Source of the DNA: Dichotomocladium elegans
Lineage: Eukaryota > Mucoromycota > Mucoromycetes > Mucorales > Lichtheimiaceae
Reading direction: 5' to 3'
NCBI GenBank assembly: GCA_025716815.1
Contig: JAIXMN010000029.1
Coordinates: 1-64,000 of the forward strand
Length of the DNA: 64,000 bases
A program made the translations under genes and the position numbers. The notes beneath the pieces are model-generated. The model worked only from the letters and a program-made list of their open reading frames with translations, did no database searches and was not told where the DNA came from. Positions 34,918 to 49,000 of this stretch are shown here, piece after piece; position 1 is the first letter of the stretch, and every line of letters starts with the position of its first letter.

Positions 34918-35496
34918 TCAAGGTTGCATGTCACCCAATTCAGAAGTCGTCAGACGGCAATAACACAGATCACTCTTGACACGAATCTTTGCGCAAGCTG
35001 ACAAATCGAATGTTCCATACACGGAAATCAGACGCTTGAAAAGCTCAGCAAACTCATTATAAAATACAGCAGCTTCTCTGACCTTCTCATCTCTCTTCCT
35101 TCTATACACATTCATTCTGAAATAAGCAATCAATCTCGTTACTACGTTGGACATGCTGCTCTGAGCCTATGAATTGTGCCATCGAAGAGGAGGTGTGGTC
35201 TGTACCTGTGTACCTGTATCCTCAAATGAAAGGAGGCAGACATTCTAATGAAACAAGTAGATCTACGAGTCGCTATGCAGCTTACATTGACGATGGTACG
35301 ATCTAATTGTTCAATGATGATGTTTGAGAAGGTCTTGAGTGCACTGATGCAACAGAGTAGCTGGGAGCGCATGTTTGTTCAGCACAGCGATCGGGGGAGC
35401 AGTGGAGGAAGCAGCGGAGATAAGCAACGCCTTGATGGAGCCATGGTGGGAGACCTGCGCGGATGCCGTCATATCGTGGTACCACGCAAAGCCCAT
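34918..35496 (-). CDS. Candidate small three-exon gene, family unknown
   Basis: On the minus strand I can join 35455-35496, 35286-35360 and 34918-35166 with GT-AG introns and no frame conflict, giving 121 residues from MGFAWYHDM. The middle and last exons are strongly helix-like (ALKTFSNIIIEQLDRTIV, RLIAYFRMNVYRRKRDEKV, FYNEFAELFKRLISVYG). The reading frame stays open upstream of the Met, so an earlier exon is possible. A diverged copy of the first exon with its own GT donor lies at 42301-42338, which argues for a real gene family. No known domain is recognised. Confidence 0.4.
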
Positions 35497-35582
35497 ATCC
35501 TCTTCATTCCAGGTGTTTGAGTTAGGTTGATTTTTTTTATCTAGAGAGGATCAAAATATTAAAAGTTTGCAGAATGGAACAA
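35473..35582 (-). repeat. 110-bp segment homologous to 42317-42430
   Basis: The two segments align end to end with shared blocks ccatatcctct, ttga(g/a)ttaggctgat-like, ttatcta, aatatta and gcagaatggaacaag. They include the first exon of the candidate gene at 34918-35496 and its upstream region. Orientation is the same at both sites. Confidence 0.65.
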
Positions 35583-36086
35583 GCCAATATGGCCATACCG
35601 TTCAGTCACAGAAGAGGAAGAAGGTGAATTTGGTAAGAGAAGTACTTGCCCAAGTCCCTGTTATTAATAATGAACCGAGGTTCAGTTGATCTGGAAATAA
35701 ACACGTTGAGTACAGGCAACCGCTCGGCCGTATTTTATTTGTGATTGAAAGCGGGCGAGCCCAGATTCATGTATACTCCTCTTGTACGGTATGTATCAAC
35801 AATTTATGGAGATGTTCAATGACCGGTCATACCTGTAACCGTGTTGAACTCAGGAATTAGGCCATCGAGGGGCAATCGATCATGATATGATCGCCACGAC
35901 AGTCCAAGAGCATTCTGATAAATCGGCATTATGCCAGCCATGGCAATTGGGTTGGTGTTCCGATGTGTATGATAAATGATCCGCTATTCATTCTCGCTGT
36001 AGAGAATTGGCTGAGTGCCGGAGTTCTCCCATTTTGCCTTCATCAAATTATTGCTGCGGCATCTTTCCTTTTTCCTATAAAGAGCG
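35583..36086. other. Intergenic; upstream region of TFIIB-like gene
   Basis: No gene is seen. The last bases contain a TATA-like ctataaag at about 36075, only about 10 bp before the ATG of the next gene. Confidence 0.4.
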
Positions 36087-37333
36087 ATGACAGTGGAGAT
36101 GGCTCGCATCAAATCTAACAGAAGAAAACTTTCATCACGAGTATGCAATTGCATTTACATGGTCACTCTGGTTGTCGTTCTAATATGAAGCTATCGTTTT
36201 TATTCTGGCAGGAACTTCAATTTTTCACGGTCATCCGACAGTTCTGCAACGCTCTTGATCTCCCACAAGTACAGCATGCAGCGATTGATCTCTACAACCG
36301 TCAGCGAAATGATATAAAGCGCTACACTGATCATTCTGCAGCCGCATTGGTTTATCTTGTAGCTAAAGTCCATCGGCCCCATTTACTTCTAGCTGATGTG
36401 TGCGACAAACTTCGATTACCACTGGATAAAACAAACGCTTTAGTTCAACGTCTCAAGCAAAGATCCCTGGAAAATAACGCTTCCTCAATGCCTGATTTTC
36501 CAAAATATGATGTCAAGGATCAAGTTGAAGTTGTCTACAGCAAGATTATCAGCATATTGCTCGCTGTTTTTTGGGGAACGCAAGACCTGACAACATCGAA
36601 GGAGGCTCAGCAAAGGATCCGCAGTCTGACCGTTCAGATACTAAATGTCATCAAACGGAGCGGCATGGAACTTGGTCGTCACTCAAGGCCCATTGTGGCG
36701 GCAGCTATGGTATTTTCTGCACGATGTCTATCGAACCAGCATCATCGTCTTTGTGTCAACGAGCTGGAGGGTATAGCTGCTGCACTCAATTACAATAAAA
36801 GGACGCTCCTTCAAAGATACCGGGAAATAGGCAACCTTTTCGCCAATCGAGCCAAATTGGTTCCTTGGGCAGCAACTGACGAAACCTTCAGACTGCCCGG
36901 AAAACATGGTGTTAATCAGAAAGAGATTGCATACGAACAAATAATTCAGCTAATGGGCGAGGACACAAATACCTTCCTTGAGTGGAAAAAGCCTGCGAAC
37001 AACAGCCAGCCATCCCTGGAGCATCACCCTCCTTCGTTTGTGCGCGAACATCAAAAGACACAAGCCCGTGTGCAAGTTGTGAACGCGGTACAAAATATAC
37101 TTGTGCAAGGGGATCATGGCCTACCCGAGGATGCCAACATGGAGATGCGCGTCATATATCTATTGTTGAAAAACCGTGTTCCACCCGAGGAGCTATATAT
37201 TCTCGATGAATCCCAGCTGTTGCAGCGTTTCATTAGGTTGCAACAACAACGGCATCTCGAGCATGATTTGGACCAACCCCAGTTGTGCGACCAGGATCTG
37301 AGCGAAGAAGAAGCTAAACTTTACCTTCGGTAA
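36087..37333 (+). CDS. TFIIB/BRF-like cyclin-fold protein without zinc ribbon
   Basis: Two exons (36087-36140, 36212-37333) encode 391 residues, beginning MTVEMARIKSNRRKLSSR. Two cyclin-type repeats are visible: about residues 20-100 (LDLPQVQHAAIDLYNRQ...HSAAALVYLVAK) and about 155-235 (HSRPIVAAAMVFSARCL...ALNYNKRTLLQRYREI). The pattern HSAAALVYLVAK / RPIVAAAMVFSAR is that of the TFIIB core. The N-terminal zinc ribbon of TFIIB, BRF1 and BRF2 is missing, and no Cx2C pair is seen upstream. The C-terminal 130 residues are charged and end in SEEEAKLYLR. A general-transcription or BRF2-like role is inferred only from the fold; a non-transcriptional cyclin-box protein is possible. Confidence 0.7.
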
Positions 37334-37617
37334 AATACGTACGTCAACCCCAATATGCCATCAAGAAATGAAGACCCGCCGGAGCTTAGGCTAAATAAGC
37401 GGCACAGAACTTTACTCAGAAGTTCCGCTCTCATTCTTGTTCCCTCAAGTTAAGGGGCTCCGAGTATTTGTAGATAGAGAAGAATTGCATACCCCCCCGT
37501 CAAGCCAGTGACTGAACCACTTACGTTGCCCTGTATTCTGCCCCTGTCTCCTTATCATCACACATATTGGTTCCACCGTCTCCAATCGCTGCGCTCATTT
37601 CGGCATAATTGTTGGTC

Positions 37618-38313
37618 ATGCTTCGACAACATATTTCCAATCTCTCAAGATTTACAGCATTCACTTTAAAGTACGCTGCTTCAAGCACGGGAAACTTCTT
37701 CATTCCCTCGTCACGGTCTTTTCAAGAAGACGATGTGCCATCGCAGGACTTGATCGACTTCTGGGTCGCGGACACTAAACGAGGGCTGGTATGCACGTGT
37801 GAAACCTACCCATTATGGATACTGATAATCAACGTCAAATTCTAAAAGGACGCACTCCTCGACGACCAATTTGATTTGGCGGAAGAAATCCTGTCTCAGC
37901 ATGTGTCGGTGTCTCCCTTCCATGCCATTGGATTTGCACTCATGGCATATGTGGAAGCCATGTTTACGTTCGATACTGAGAAGATCAAGGAGGCCACACT
38001 CCGGATCGCAGCCGCAGAGGAAGTTGCTCGTCAGCTGGGGAAACGTGTTCGAGGATGGCGGTCTCCTATCAGCACAAACTCAGCCAATGTATCCAGCTTT
38101 GACCCGAACCAGCCTATTTCCATATCTTTCGCGTCAGCAGCCGATGAAGACATGGATGTCGACTCATGTTCCACACACAGCACCGGGACTACGGCCAGCT
38201 CTGTCGGAACGGTCGTAACCGCACCTGAGGAGATATCAGAAGACCAAACATCTCTACCTCCGTCTTCACCCCTTGCTGGTGTAACTTCAGCTCCTCCAAA
38301 TCGACAGCAGAGG

Positions 38314-38347
<34 letters not shown>

Positions 38348-40302
38348 CAGGTCCTTCAAGCAATAAGGGGCATCGACGGTCAATTGACCTCTTATGCGAA
38401 CTTATTGAAGTCAACTGTATGCTTATGTCCGCCACTATCCAATTTTTGGGTGTTAGCTGGATTGAGTATATGAAAGGCACCTATCGACTAAGGAAAGCAT
38501 ACAAAATGTACGAGCACCTCTTTGAAACTGTCGAAGGGCAGAAGACGAGTGACTATGCATCGATACTGCGGAAACAAAAGTTAAAGCGACGACCACAACG
38601 GAGACACGCGTGGGGTAACAGCGAAATAAAACGGTTCAGTTTCTTTGCAATGCCGACACGGAAAGCGAGTGTAGACCATCAACGGTCTTCCTTACGACGG
38701 CGGTCATTTTCTTCTGCTATCGAGGAATCTTCCACGGCCATTGGTATCGCTGACTTGGAATCAGAGTCGAATGTTAAGAACAAAAACAACACCCTGCAAA
38801 GTGGCATCTTTTTCGGCATTGGACTATTCAGCCTCATATTTTCTCTCTTACCTCCTAAAGGTTTTTATCACTTGGTGTAATTGGGTTATTGTGAATTGGA
38901 TGATATGTATACTCACTCTGCTCAGTTAACAGGATACTGAATACATTGGGCTTCCACTCCTCACGTCCATTTGCACTTAATGTTCTGCAAAAATCATACG
39001 AGAGCAATGGCCTCTATTCATCCCTTAGCGCACTTACTTTGCTTATTTACTATACAAATCTCACGCTCTTTATTCATCCTCGCCTTTCTCCTTGCTCCAT
39101 CAGCCCGGAGAGCGCTCGGCGTATGCTGACCGACATGAAAGTACGATACCCCAATAACAAAATTTGGGAGCTTCTGGATGGAAAACTATGTAAAATGGAA
39201 GGGAAACCGCGGAGAGGTGTTGAGATTCTTCGCGACTCCAGGCGCCGGCGTGTTGACCTCTCAGGCCGACTAACTAGCAAGCTTCGCTCTAACTGCTTCA
39301 GCCTCAGTGAGCTGGGGCAGGTACAAGCTCTAGCGGTGTATGAGATGGGTTGGTGCGTCCAAATTCATACTCGGGATAAAGATATTTTACACTGACAGAA
39401 TTAACCTTTCCAGGGGTCAGATATTCCTAGGAGACTATTTTCAAGCATCCGAGACATTCTTCCGTCTAGAAAGCATCAACAATTGGTCGCGTGCATTTTA
39501 TCATTACATTGCTACATGCTGTATGTTTGCTAACGAGCAATATGACAAAGCTAGTATGGAGTTTCATCAAATTCCCAATATTTTGGAGCGTAAGCGTCAA
39601 CTAGGCGGACGGCTGCTGCCCAACGAGGCGTTTGCCGAGAGGAAAATTCGACGCTGGAGAGAGAAGGCGCAGAGGATAGCAATCGAAACATCACAGCATA
39701 CGTCAATCTCGCAGCACCAGGGCAAGGACCGCTCTTCATTCCTAGATGGCCATATTCTCAAGCACGTCGTCGAGGTCAATCCGCTGTGGGAATTAATTTA
39801 TCTATGGAATGGAATACCGCAACTTGCAGAAGAGATGCTGAATGGAATGAAGGAGTGCTTGGAACAATGCTTGTTGCGGCAGGTGTCTACATCAGACAAG
39901 GCTATTCTTCATCTCTTATTTGGTACGGTCATGCGCGAATTGGGCGATTTTGAACAAGCAGAAAAAAATCTACAAGCAGTGCTTGATCGAGAGCTTGAAG
40001 TGGTAGAGGATCGCTGGACAATTCCTTACGCTATGTATGAACTTGCAGCGCTCCGATGTTTCTGTCTATTGCAGCAGGACAGGATTGGTTCTCAAAATAT
40101 ATCAGATATCGAAGACTTGGTCAGGCGGTCGGAACAATACTTCAGCCAACGACGTGGGTCAAACAGTGGCAATAACAGCAACGGAAACGAGATACCCTAT
40201 GAGACTAGCGTTGTGGAGGACACACATGACTGGGATAGCCGACTGCATATTCGATGCCAACTACTGTTAGAAAAATTAGACGAGCTCAAAACTAATCTGT
40301 AA
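37618..40302 (+). CDS. IML2/TTC39-family TPR protein
   Basis: Four exons (37618-37788, 37849-38860, 38926-39352, 39414-40302) encode 832 residues. Family signatures are DALLDDQFDLAEEIL and AYVEAMFTFD near the start, then GIFFGIGLFSLIFSLLPPK followed across intron 2 by LNTLGFHSSRPFAL, and C-terminal helical repeats (HLLFGTVMRELGDFEQAEKN). Yeast Iml2 is needed to clear inclusion bodies at lipid droplets; TTC39B acts in lipoprotein control. Residues about 200-215 form a polyglutamine tract from a CAG run. The first exon (MLRQHISNLSRFTAFTLKY) is basic and could act as a mitochondrial signal; that is inference. Confidence 0.85.
38316..38346 (+). repeat. CAG trinucleotide repeat coding polyglutamine
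   Basis: About ten CAG codons inside exon 2 of the IML2/TTC39 gene, in a Ser/Thr/Pro-rich linker. The tract is pure and therefore probably length-variable between strains. Confidence 0.9.
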
Positions 40303-40572
40303 ACCTAGATCATATAATACTCTAAAATAAACTTCGCAAGACACATTCGTCAATCAACAGAAATTGCCCTGCACTTTAGGCTTTATATTATCCCATTGGT
40401 ATTTAGATATGTACTGCGCAAGCATGGTTCCCTCGATTTTTGCATATATGTAAAAAAGGCAGAAAAGGTCCACAGTCTGTAAAAGACATTAATAACACTG
40501 ACAACATTTTTTTTTTTTTTGCATGAGGAAAGTCACAGCCCAAAAATAGAAAGCGCACTTCTTTAGTACTGA

Positions 40573-41771
<1,199 letters not shown>

Positions 41772-42300
41772 TCATAGCAATCCCACATCTTACCATCATT
41801 AATCATCACTACAACGACCATCCCGTATTGGAAAAGGAGCAGAAATATAGGATTTCTCTCACTATCACATTTGTCTCCTGTGTAGATCACTGGTGGAACA
41901 GAATCTGTTCAACCCATTCAATAAACACATCGCCCGTAATCGTGTGAGGTACCACAAACAATAAGGCTAAGTTTATATTGGAGCTGATGGAAAGAGAAAT
42001 GAAGAGCTCAGTTCGAAGAAAAAGAAGCGGATGGGAAGTACTTATGTACTGGTGGGTCGAATCAGGAAGACGCACTGCATAGTGGATAGAATAGTACCCT
42101 ATACTATGCACCACAGACCATACTTATTTTCAAAAATAAAATGACATGGCTAAAGAAGGCCGGTGACATACCCGCTAGTCAACAAAAATATCTGCCCCCT
42201 TACTCTTTAACTTACCCTGAACGCAACTAGGTGTACTATGCGGTAACAATAGCGGAACAGGGAGGAAAGGAAGCAGACAAACTCATGGTGCGACACTTAC
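41772..42300. other. Intergenic DNA downstream of KRR1
   Basis: A minus-strand frame (41887-42114) ends in GDVFIEWVEQILFHQ and could be a decayed last exon of the gene fragment at 42301-42338, but splice sites and stops in between prevent a model. No other feature is seen. Confidence 0.3.
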
Positions 42301-42430
42301 GTGGGTGCAGCCAAATCACGGTCCCATCCACAGGCCATATCCTCTCCTCTCGAGGCGCTTGAATTAGGCTGATATCGTTATCTACAGAAGAAATGGAATA
42401 TTAGAAGATTGCAGAATGGAACAAGGGTAG
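42301..42430 (-). pseudogene. Decayed copy of the first exon of the 34918-35496 gene
   Basis: The minus strand reads PNSSASRGEDMACGWDRDL and then a GTAAGT donor at 42300, aligned with PNSNTWNEEDMGFAWYHDM of the other copy. Upstream, a TAA stop directly follows a possible acceptor, so this copy is probably dead. It abuts the decayed transposase at 42430. Confidence 0.4.
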
Positions 42431-43500
42431 CCTATTGCCTTTTACTTTGCTCATGTCATCTGAGCAAAACTGCTCAATCGGATTGAGTTCACGCAAGTAT
42501 AGTGGAAGATAAGCATACCGATATCAAGATGCCTCATGGATAGGTGCATTACCCATTACCCTTCATATGTTCATACTTATCCATCTTGCCATCGTAGCCT
42601 TAAGGAATGAGATAATGTCCAGTGAGAGTTCCTCTGCTCGCAACTTCAGACTGACCAGCCCTCTCTTTCTTTTCTTGGTTGGCGACTGCGGGCGTCTCAA
42701 GCTACATTTAATGATGCCTAATGCTGATGTTGCTCCCAAGATTGTAGTTGTCTTTGATCTTGTCTTTGGTATTTTGACAATTGCAGGAGTGTTTTTTCTT
42801 GGACCATGTCGTGATGCGTTTCATATATTAATATGGAATCCAGCCTCGTCAAGGAAAACGCAGTTTTTCTAAAGTCAATGTCGGTTCTGTCCCATTTGCG
42901 CACCCAGTCAAGGGCGCTCTTGGATCTTCGCAACACTATTTCTGTCTACATGCTGAAACCAAACCATTTTCAATGATAAGCTGCATTCGTTTTCATAAAT
43001 CGATGGAGCATCGTTTTGGATACTTTGAGACCCTCATATCTTTAAACCAGTTGCTCCATCAGCTGCTCTAGGGCAATGGATGGATTCTCATCAATGCATT
43101 TTAATATAATGCTCTTATGCTCTTCATCGAGAATATGCGAACGACCCCTCGCATTAGGTTTCTTAAAGATACTGTGCGGGTCTTTCTCATACTGTAGTGC
43201 CCATCTCTCTGCTGAATGAACATGGATTCCTAGCAGCTGATGCACTCAAGATCTTCTCCAACATCCGTTTGAAAAATCTGACCCTGTCTTGGTCAGTGTA
43301 CGCTGTGTAACTGCGCTTGATCCCTGCTTCTTTCATCCGAATGTCCGTATCCTTTCACTTTGGAATGTGTGTGGTAGTTATCTCTGCAAGATATCCTGCG
43401 CAGATATTCAGTGTGAGAACAAATGGATTGCAGAGAGTACATTTCTTCATCAACGACATGACCTTGGCCATTTTCGTAGAAAAATAGGTTGCTCATCTCA
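42430..43500 (-). pseudogene. IS630/Tc1-type transposase, copy A, decayed
   Basis: Minus-strand fragments follow the fungal IS630-like transposase plan: a helix-turn-helix block (RSHILDEEHKSIILKCIDE... ALEQLMEQL) near 43040-43200, SKSALDWVRKWDRTDIDF near 42900, then a frameshifted LDEAGFHIN-like catalytic block with TTWSKK and TRSKTTTILGAIS near 42720-42850, and a final LNPIEQF-like piece near 42480. Multiple stops and frameshifts make it inactive. It is homologous in order to 52430-53560. Confidence 0.7.
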
Positions 43501-43632
43501 GAATGTAAAAGTGTATAAAAGAGAAAGAGCCTAAGGATGAATTTTTATATAGATGGAAGCGACATGTTTCCTTGTATGCGTATGATATTTGCTTTGTCAT
43601 CTCGCGTAAAAATTTCTGGACAAAACGCGACT

Positions 43633-45447
43633 TCAGAACTGGCTGGGTACGACTTCAATTTTGGAAAACAGTGTATGTCTATGCGAGTGAGTTCGGCCGG
43701 GTAATGCGCCTCCTGCGCCACCAACGGCGCCTGCACCACTGATGCCGGAAATATGGCTAGTATTATCAAGTAAAGATGATGTACATGTTTCTATCCGCTC
43801 CAACGGTGGCGTCGTCGTCGTCTTGTGGAGGGGATGGCTTTGTTCATCTTGAACCTTTTTTGCGCGGCGGATCGCTACGCTTAGGGCATTCAACCAAGAT
43901 TCGAGTGCTGCTTCTGAACTGGCACATAAAACGTAACTTCGCTTCGGTATGATTATCTTGAAACAAAACTGTTTGCTTCTGCTCACAGGGTCAATCTCAA
44001 GCGAATCCAAAATATTGACAAGCGGAATGATGCGGTGAGGGGCATACTCCTAATTCATATTACACGAAGGGTTCAATTGTTCATCGATAAATACCCCAAG
44101 GAACTACGATCTTCGCTCTCACCTTATCATCCTGATAGTAAACAAGCGCGTCTGTCCGTAGCACAAACCAGCGCTTACGCCAGCCCTAGCGTGTTACTTT
44201 TTATGAGCAAACATATACGGACATTTGTCTTCCTCTCATGCCCCAGCCCCAATGAGACCTTAATTCTACCCAGCTTGAGCAGATAGCCTTCCATAAGTAC
44301 GCGATTTCGGTTCTCCTCTTGCTGAATCTGATGGCTTTCATAGCGATTAGTAATCACATGATTGTCCTCGTCGTCGTCATCTGAGCTGGTAAGACCATCG
44401 AAGTGAGGCTGATGCTGATCAGTTGTAGGAGAAAGCGGATATGTGCGACTCGGCGAGTACGCCTGAAGATCATTTATTGACGATGTAGCAAATGGAATTT
44501 CGACAGGCAGGACGGGATGTTGTCCAATGCAGACACCACTACTTGCTGCCGATGATCGGCGCTCCTGTACTTGCGGAGATATTGGAGCTACGGAGGGCCG
44601 TCGACATTGTGTATGGGATAACTGCTGCTGGGAGGGTGAAATGGCGAAAGCAACGTGATGGCGTGCATCACCAGGCCTGTCACTACTCTGATCGTTCTCC
44701 TCGGTTCTCTGCATATGGTCTGCTTTTGTCTTTTGCAAAGACTCGATCCAGTCGTACATATCATTTGCATTTTCTGCCTGAAGATAATACAGGCGTCGAG
44801 GAGTGCTGATGGCAAACATGTACTTATATTTTTGTTCAGATGTGACATGGACGACTCTGTGTATCTCGTTCATATCAATAATTCGCAATAGCTTATATTC
44901 CTTTTGATTTTGGAACGTCAGCAGTCAGCTGATTGGCCTTTTTTAAGCTTTTTTACCTTGCTGTCTTTGTACATGGCAAGTTTTGTTAACCTTAGGACAA
45001 ACCAACGGCGCTTCCAGTTCTAAAATATACGTTGCGTGAGACACCATTATGCAAGTACGAACCGGATCAAACAGTTATTATCATACCCTTCGTTTTTCAC
45101 CCTTTTTCATAAGATAACCAGCCTTGACTGTTTTCTCGGTCTGAAGAAGCTCGAGGGCCTGTCCAGATATTGGTACTGCATCGTCGTCGTCGCCGTCTGA
45201 GATGTATTTTCCAATGTTTTCCAAAGTATGGCGGTCCTCTTCATCCTCCCTTAGAGTAATATGAAGGGCATTGCTTGCGTGAGATGGTCCTGGTTGATTG
45301 GCCTACCGAATGGCAGTTGAGCCAAATGGTCAGAGCGGAATGTGCAATTGCGGACGGGGTAAAAAGTAGAGCGAAGTGAAAACGTACGATATCGCATTTG
45401 AGGATAGAGACTGGTTCTATATGCTGCTGTTGACCCTGCGAAGACAT
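43633..45447 (-). CDS. Tandem PH-domain protein (TAPP-like layout)
   Basis: Six exons on the minus strand (45388-45447, 45087-45302, 44957-45019, 44259-44900, 44123-44185, 43633-44049) encode 486 residues. PH1 (about 78-170) starts KAGYLMKKGEKRR NWKRRWFVL and ends YDWIESLQK. PH2 (about 315-415) starts MEGYLLKLGRIK GWRKRWFVL and ends LESWLNALSVAIRRAK. Both keep the basic beta1-beta2 loop used for phosphoinositide binding. The linker is Ser/Pro/Gln-rich with an acidic SSDDDDED run; the tail is Gly-rich. A membrane-signalling adaptor role is inferred. The ligand cannot be read from sequence. Both PH domains have a 63-nt exon at the same place. Confidence 0.85.
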
Positions 45448-46042
45448 TATGGTTTCTTCTCTTGGAGAAAGTAGAGATAAAGAGAGAGAGAAAGGGCATT
45501 TTATTCAGAGCAACTGGAGAATAAGACATATGACCGAACTTTGGGGGGATCATAAAGTATAAAAGACTCGAAAAGGACATCTGGGATTAAATATTCGTTG
45601 CATTGTTCGCTGCGTTCTGGGCTCGCACCATCTCTCAAAACTATTGTGGCAGACCCGAAGGATACGCTGTGCGTACCTTCCATAATATCCAGTAGGAGTC
45701 TCTGTATTCCAGAGAGTACTGAATGGCGCTGATCTAATAGGCATGCAAACAAAGTAAAGGCCGGGGATATTGGTAACGTGCGATATAATTCCAAGACGCC
45801 AATGATCTACAGGCTCTGTTTGGATGAAACACAAATGGCAAGTCCGAAACAAACCTAACCAGCTGACAGCGCCGCAATAACTCCGCGGACGGGGAGACCG
45901 TTTTTGTTTTGCGGCTCTAATAAAACTTTAGTTTCATGCAATGGCCGCGTGATATGTGTGGTACACCAAGCGCAAAGAGTACATGTAATTGCAGTTGGAG
46001 GCTGTGGTCTATTCCCTTGGTTCTCTTTCTCTCAAGCTACAC
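45448..46042. promoter_or_regulatory. Divergent promoter region, PH gene and AMS1
   Basis: This 595-bp gap lies between two divergently transcribed genes and should hold both promoters. Minus-strand frames of about 100 codons (45501-45852) have no recognisable product and no splice context. No specific binding site is identifiable. A GA-rich stretch (agagagagagaaagg) at about 45478-45495 lies in the PH-gene 5' region. Confidence 0.45.
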
Positions 46043-49000
46043 ATGACCATTACAGAACCACCGATTGATAACACACCGCGTGTACCTCGTGGTATTACCG
46101 ATTCGCGTATTGCCAACTTCATCGCTGCCGGCAGCATATTTTACAGCATGGGCATCCATCGAGGCTTGTGGATAAATAGACATACTGGTCCTCCTCATGT
46201 CACCCTCAGCGTTTATAGTGTTCCCGACCTGAAGGTCAGTGTTTACGTGCATGGTTTCCCATCTCCTCTCTTCTGAAATGCTGATGCACTTTTTCTTGTT
46301 GTTGCCTTTTCACAGAGAATTCCGTTTAAAGTAAAGAAGGGCTAGGGATTCATATACCCAGATACATTATATGCCGTTATATCTATTGGGTGGGAGATTT
46401 CAAGGCAAGATGGTCAACTGAACGCGTTTTCTTTACGTAGGAAGCAGTGGGTCAAAAATTTGTTCCGGTCGGCCAGCACGAGCGCACGTACGGACCAAGT
46501 TGGGCCACCTATTGGTTTAAGGTCGAGGTTGTCATTCCAGAAGCTCTTAATAACAAGCAGGTTGTCCTCTATTGGGACATGGGCTGTGAGGGGATGGTAT
46601 GGTCCGTAGACGGTGAACCTTTGCAAGGCTTGACCGGTGGCGGTAATGTTGAGAAAAACACAGCTTATACGCTTTTCGTGATTGTCTGGCTCACCGTGGC
46701 TCTTCGATTTCTTTACAGACGACCAGCAACGCCACGAGTACATTGTGACAAATAACGGCAAGACTGGAACCAAGCACACATTTTACATTGAGGCAGCCTG
46801 CAACGGCATGTTTGGTGTTGGGAATGCGAGCATGGTTCCTGATCCGAATCGGTACTATTCTATCAAAACCGCTGATCTTGTCGCACCGAACCCGCCTATC
46901 CAAGCCTTATACCATGACCTGACGTACGTATTGAGCATACGCATCCTGTTATTTTTTTTTTGTCTCCCTCTCTGAATATATTCCTTTCTCTTTCTAGCAT
47001 TATCAAAGGCATTGCGGATGACACGGATAGGGACAGTGCAAGGGCGCGTAGTGCTGTTTGGGTCATCAATGAGATCATCAATCACTTTTACATGGATGAC
47101 CCCGCCGCCATCCAGAAATGTAGGGAACTCGCGTCTGCCTTCCTATCCGTAAAGAACGGATCTCCGGATGGGCAGCACAAAATTACGGCGGTCGGTAACT
47201 GCCATATTGGTAAGGGTTTTGCTTCTTATGAACCCTATGGAAACCAAAGAAAAGAAAATGACGAACAAGACACGCTCTATGGTCAGACACCGCGTGGCTA
47301 TGGCCATACGACGAGACGAAGCGCAAAATTGCTCGGTCGTGGTCATCCCAGTTGGATTTGATGGATCGTTACAAAGATTATGTATTCACAGGCTCACAGG
47401 TACGCAAGCGCAAGAGGTCTGGGGAAAGATAAATTAGAAAATGAACAACTTGGCTCTCTTTCGTATGTACAGGTGCAACAATACGAGTGGTTGCAAGAAT
47501 ACTATCCGACAGTCTTTGAAAAGATTAAGCAAAAAGAAAAGACGGGTCAATGGGAGATAATTGGCGGGGTAGGCGCGCGATGTGTATGGTACACGACATA
47601 TCAAAAGATAGTTTACTAACATCAAAGCCTGGTAATAGAGTTGGGTTGAGCATGGCAAGTGACCCTGTTGCCTATCCTTATTTTATTATCCAACCGTAAC
47701 CTAATTTGCTTATAGATACAAATATGCCAAGTGGAGAATCGCTGTGCCGCCAGATGGTCCTGGGGTATGTAAGAGCATTTCTGTATTTAGAATAGCCGAG
47801 TGAAGGAGAGGGCGTGGTTGTCTGACCCATCCGTCACATAGTCAACGGTACTTTGAAAAACATTTTGGCAAGCGAACGAAGATTTTCTGGCTACCTGATT
47901 CCTTTGGATATTCGTCTCAGGTTTGACTGCGGTATATGTAAACAGCTGCCATGAAAGGGCGCTGACGCTATATACTATTGCCATTATCAGCTACCCCAAG
48001 TTCTCAAACAGTCCGGGTGCGATTACTTTTTCACCCAAAAATTGTCGTGGAACAATATTAACAAGTTCCCGCTCTCCACTTTCTGGTGGGTCGGCATTGA
48101 TGGCACCAAGATATTGGCCCATCTGACACCGGCAGAAACGTACGTTGAAGAAACCATAAATTTATGTATATCGTTCCATAGTTAACCACACTACATGTGG
48201 TTATCCATAGGTATAATGCCTCGGTGACCGTAAGCGAGTTGGTGAAATGGTAGAAATCCTTCAATAGCCCGACCTTGTGCATATGGAAACTAAACGTTTT
48301 TGGACATGATCACCTTGTTGAATAGCTCCAAGAATCACCATGACCTTGAGTTCTCGAACGAAAGTTTACTATGCTATGGTCACGGAGACGGTGGAGGGGG
48401 GCCTACGCCTGCTATGCTTGAGAGGTTGAAGCGACTTAACGATGTGGTATGATACCTATATATCCTGATTCAAATAGGTTAGCTCATTACAACGCATGAC
48501 CATAGGACGGTTTGCCGATTTGCAAACCAGGCAGTGCCATCAGTTTTTTTGAAGGAATTGCTGCAAACTCAAAGCGCCTGCAAGCTTACCATGGAGAACT
48601 GGTACGAACACATTAAATGGAGGCCAAAAATAAGCATTATTGACCTGTTACCAACTTAGTATCTTGAGTTCCATCGTGGCACCTACACTACTCAGGCCCT
48701 CGTGAAGCAAGGCAATCGAAGATCGGAGATACTCCTACGTGATGTGGAAATCCTCGCCACCACTGCAGCTTTACTGTTGAGAAAACAAACCAAGAATTAT
48801 CCTTACAGGTACGAATTATGCTGCCGGAGGAGAACAATGTGGGAATGAATCTCCTTTATCTTAATATTCTCCTCATAGTTACCCTGTGGATGATCTCGAG
48901 CGCCTCTGGAAATTGCTCTGTCTCAACCAGTTCCATGACTGCCTTCCTGGTTCTGCGATTGGTCTGGCCTTTAAGGATGTACACAGAGCAAGTACAAAGT

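Noticed and set aside
45501..45852. Minus-strand frames in the PH/AMS1 promoter region
   Set aside because: Two overlapping frames of similar length with no motif; more likely chance frames in the promoter.
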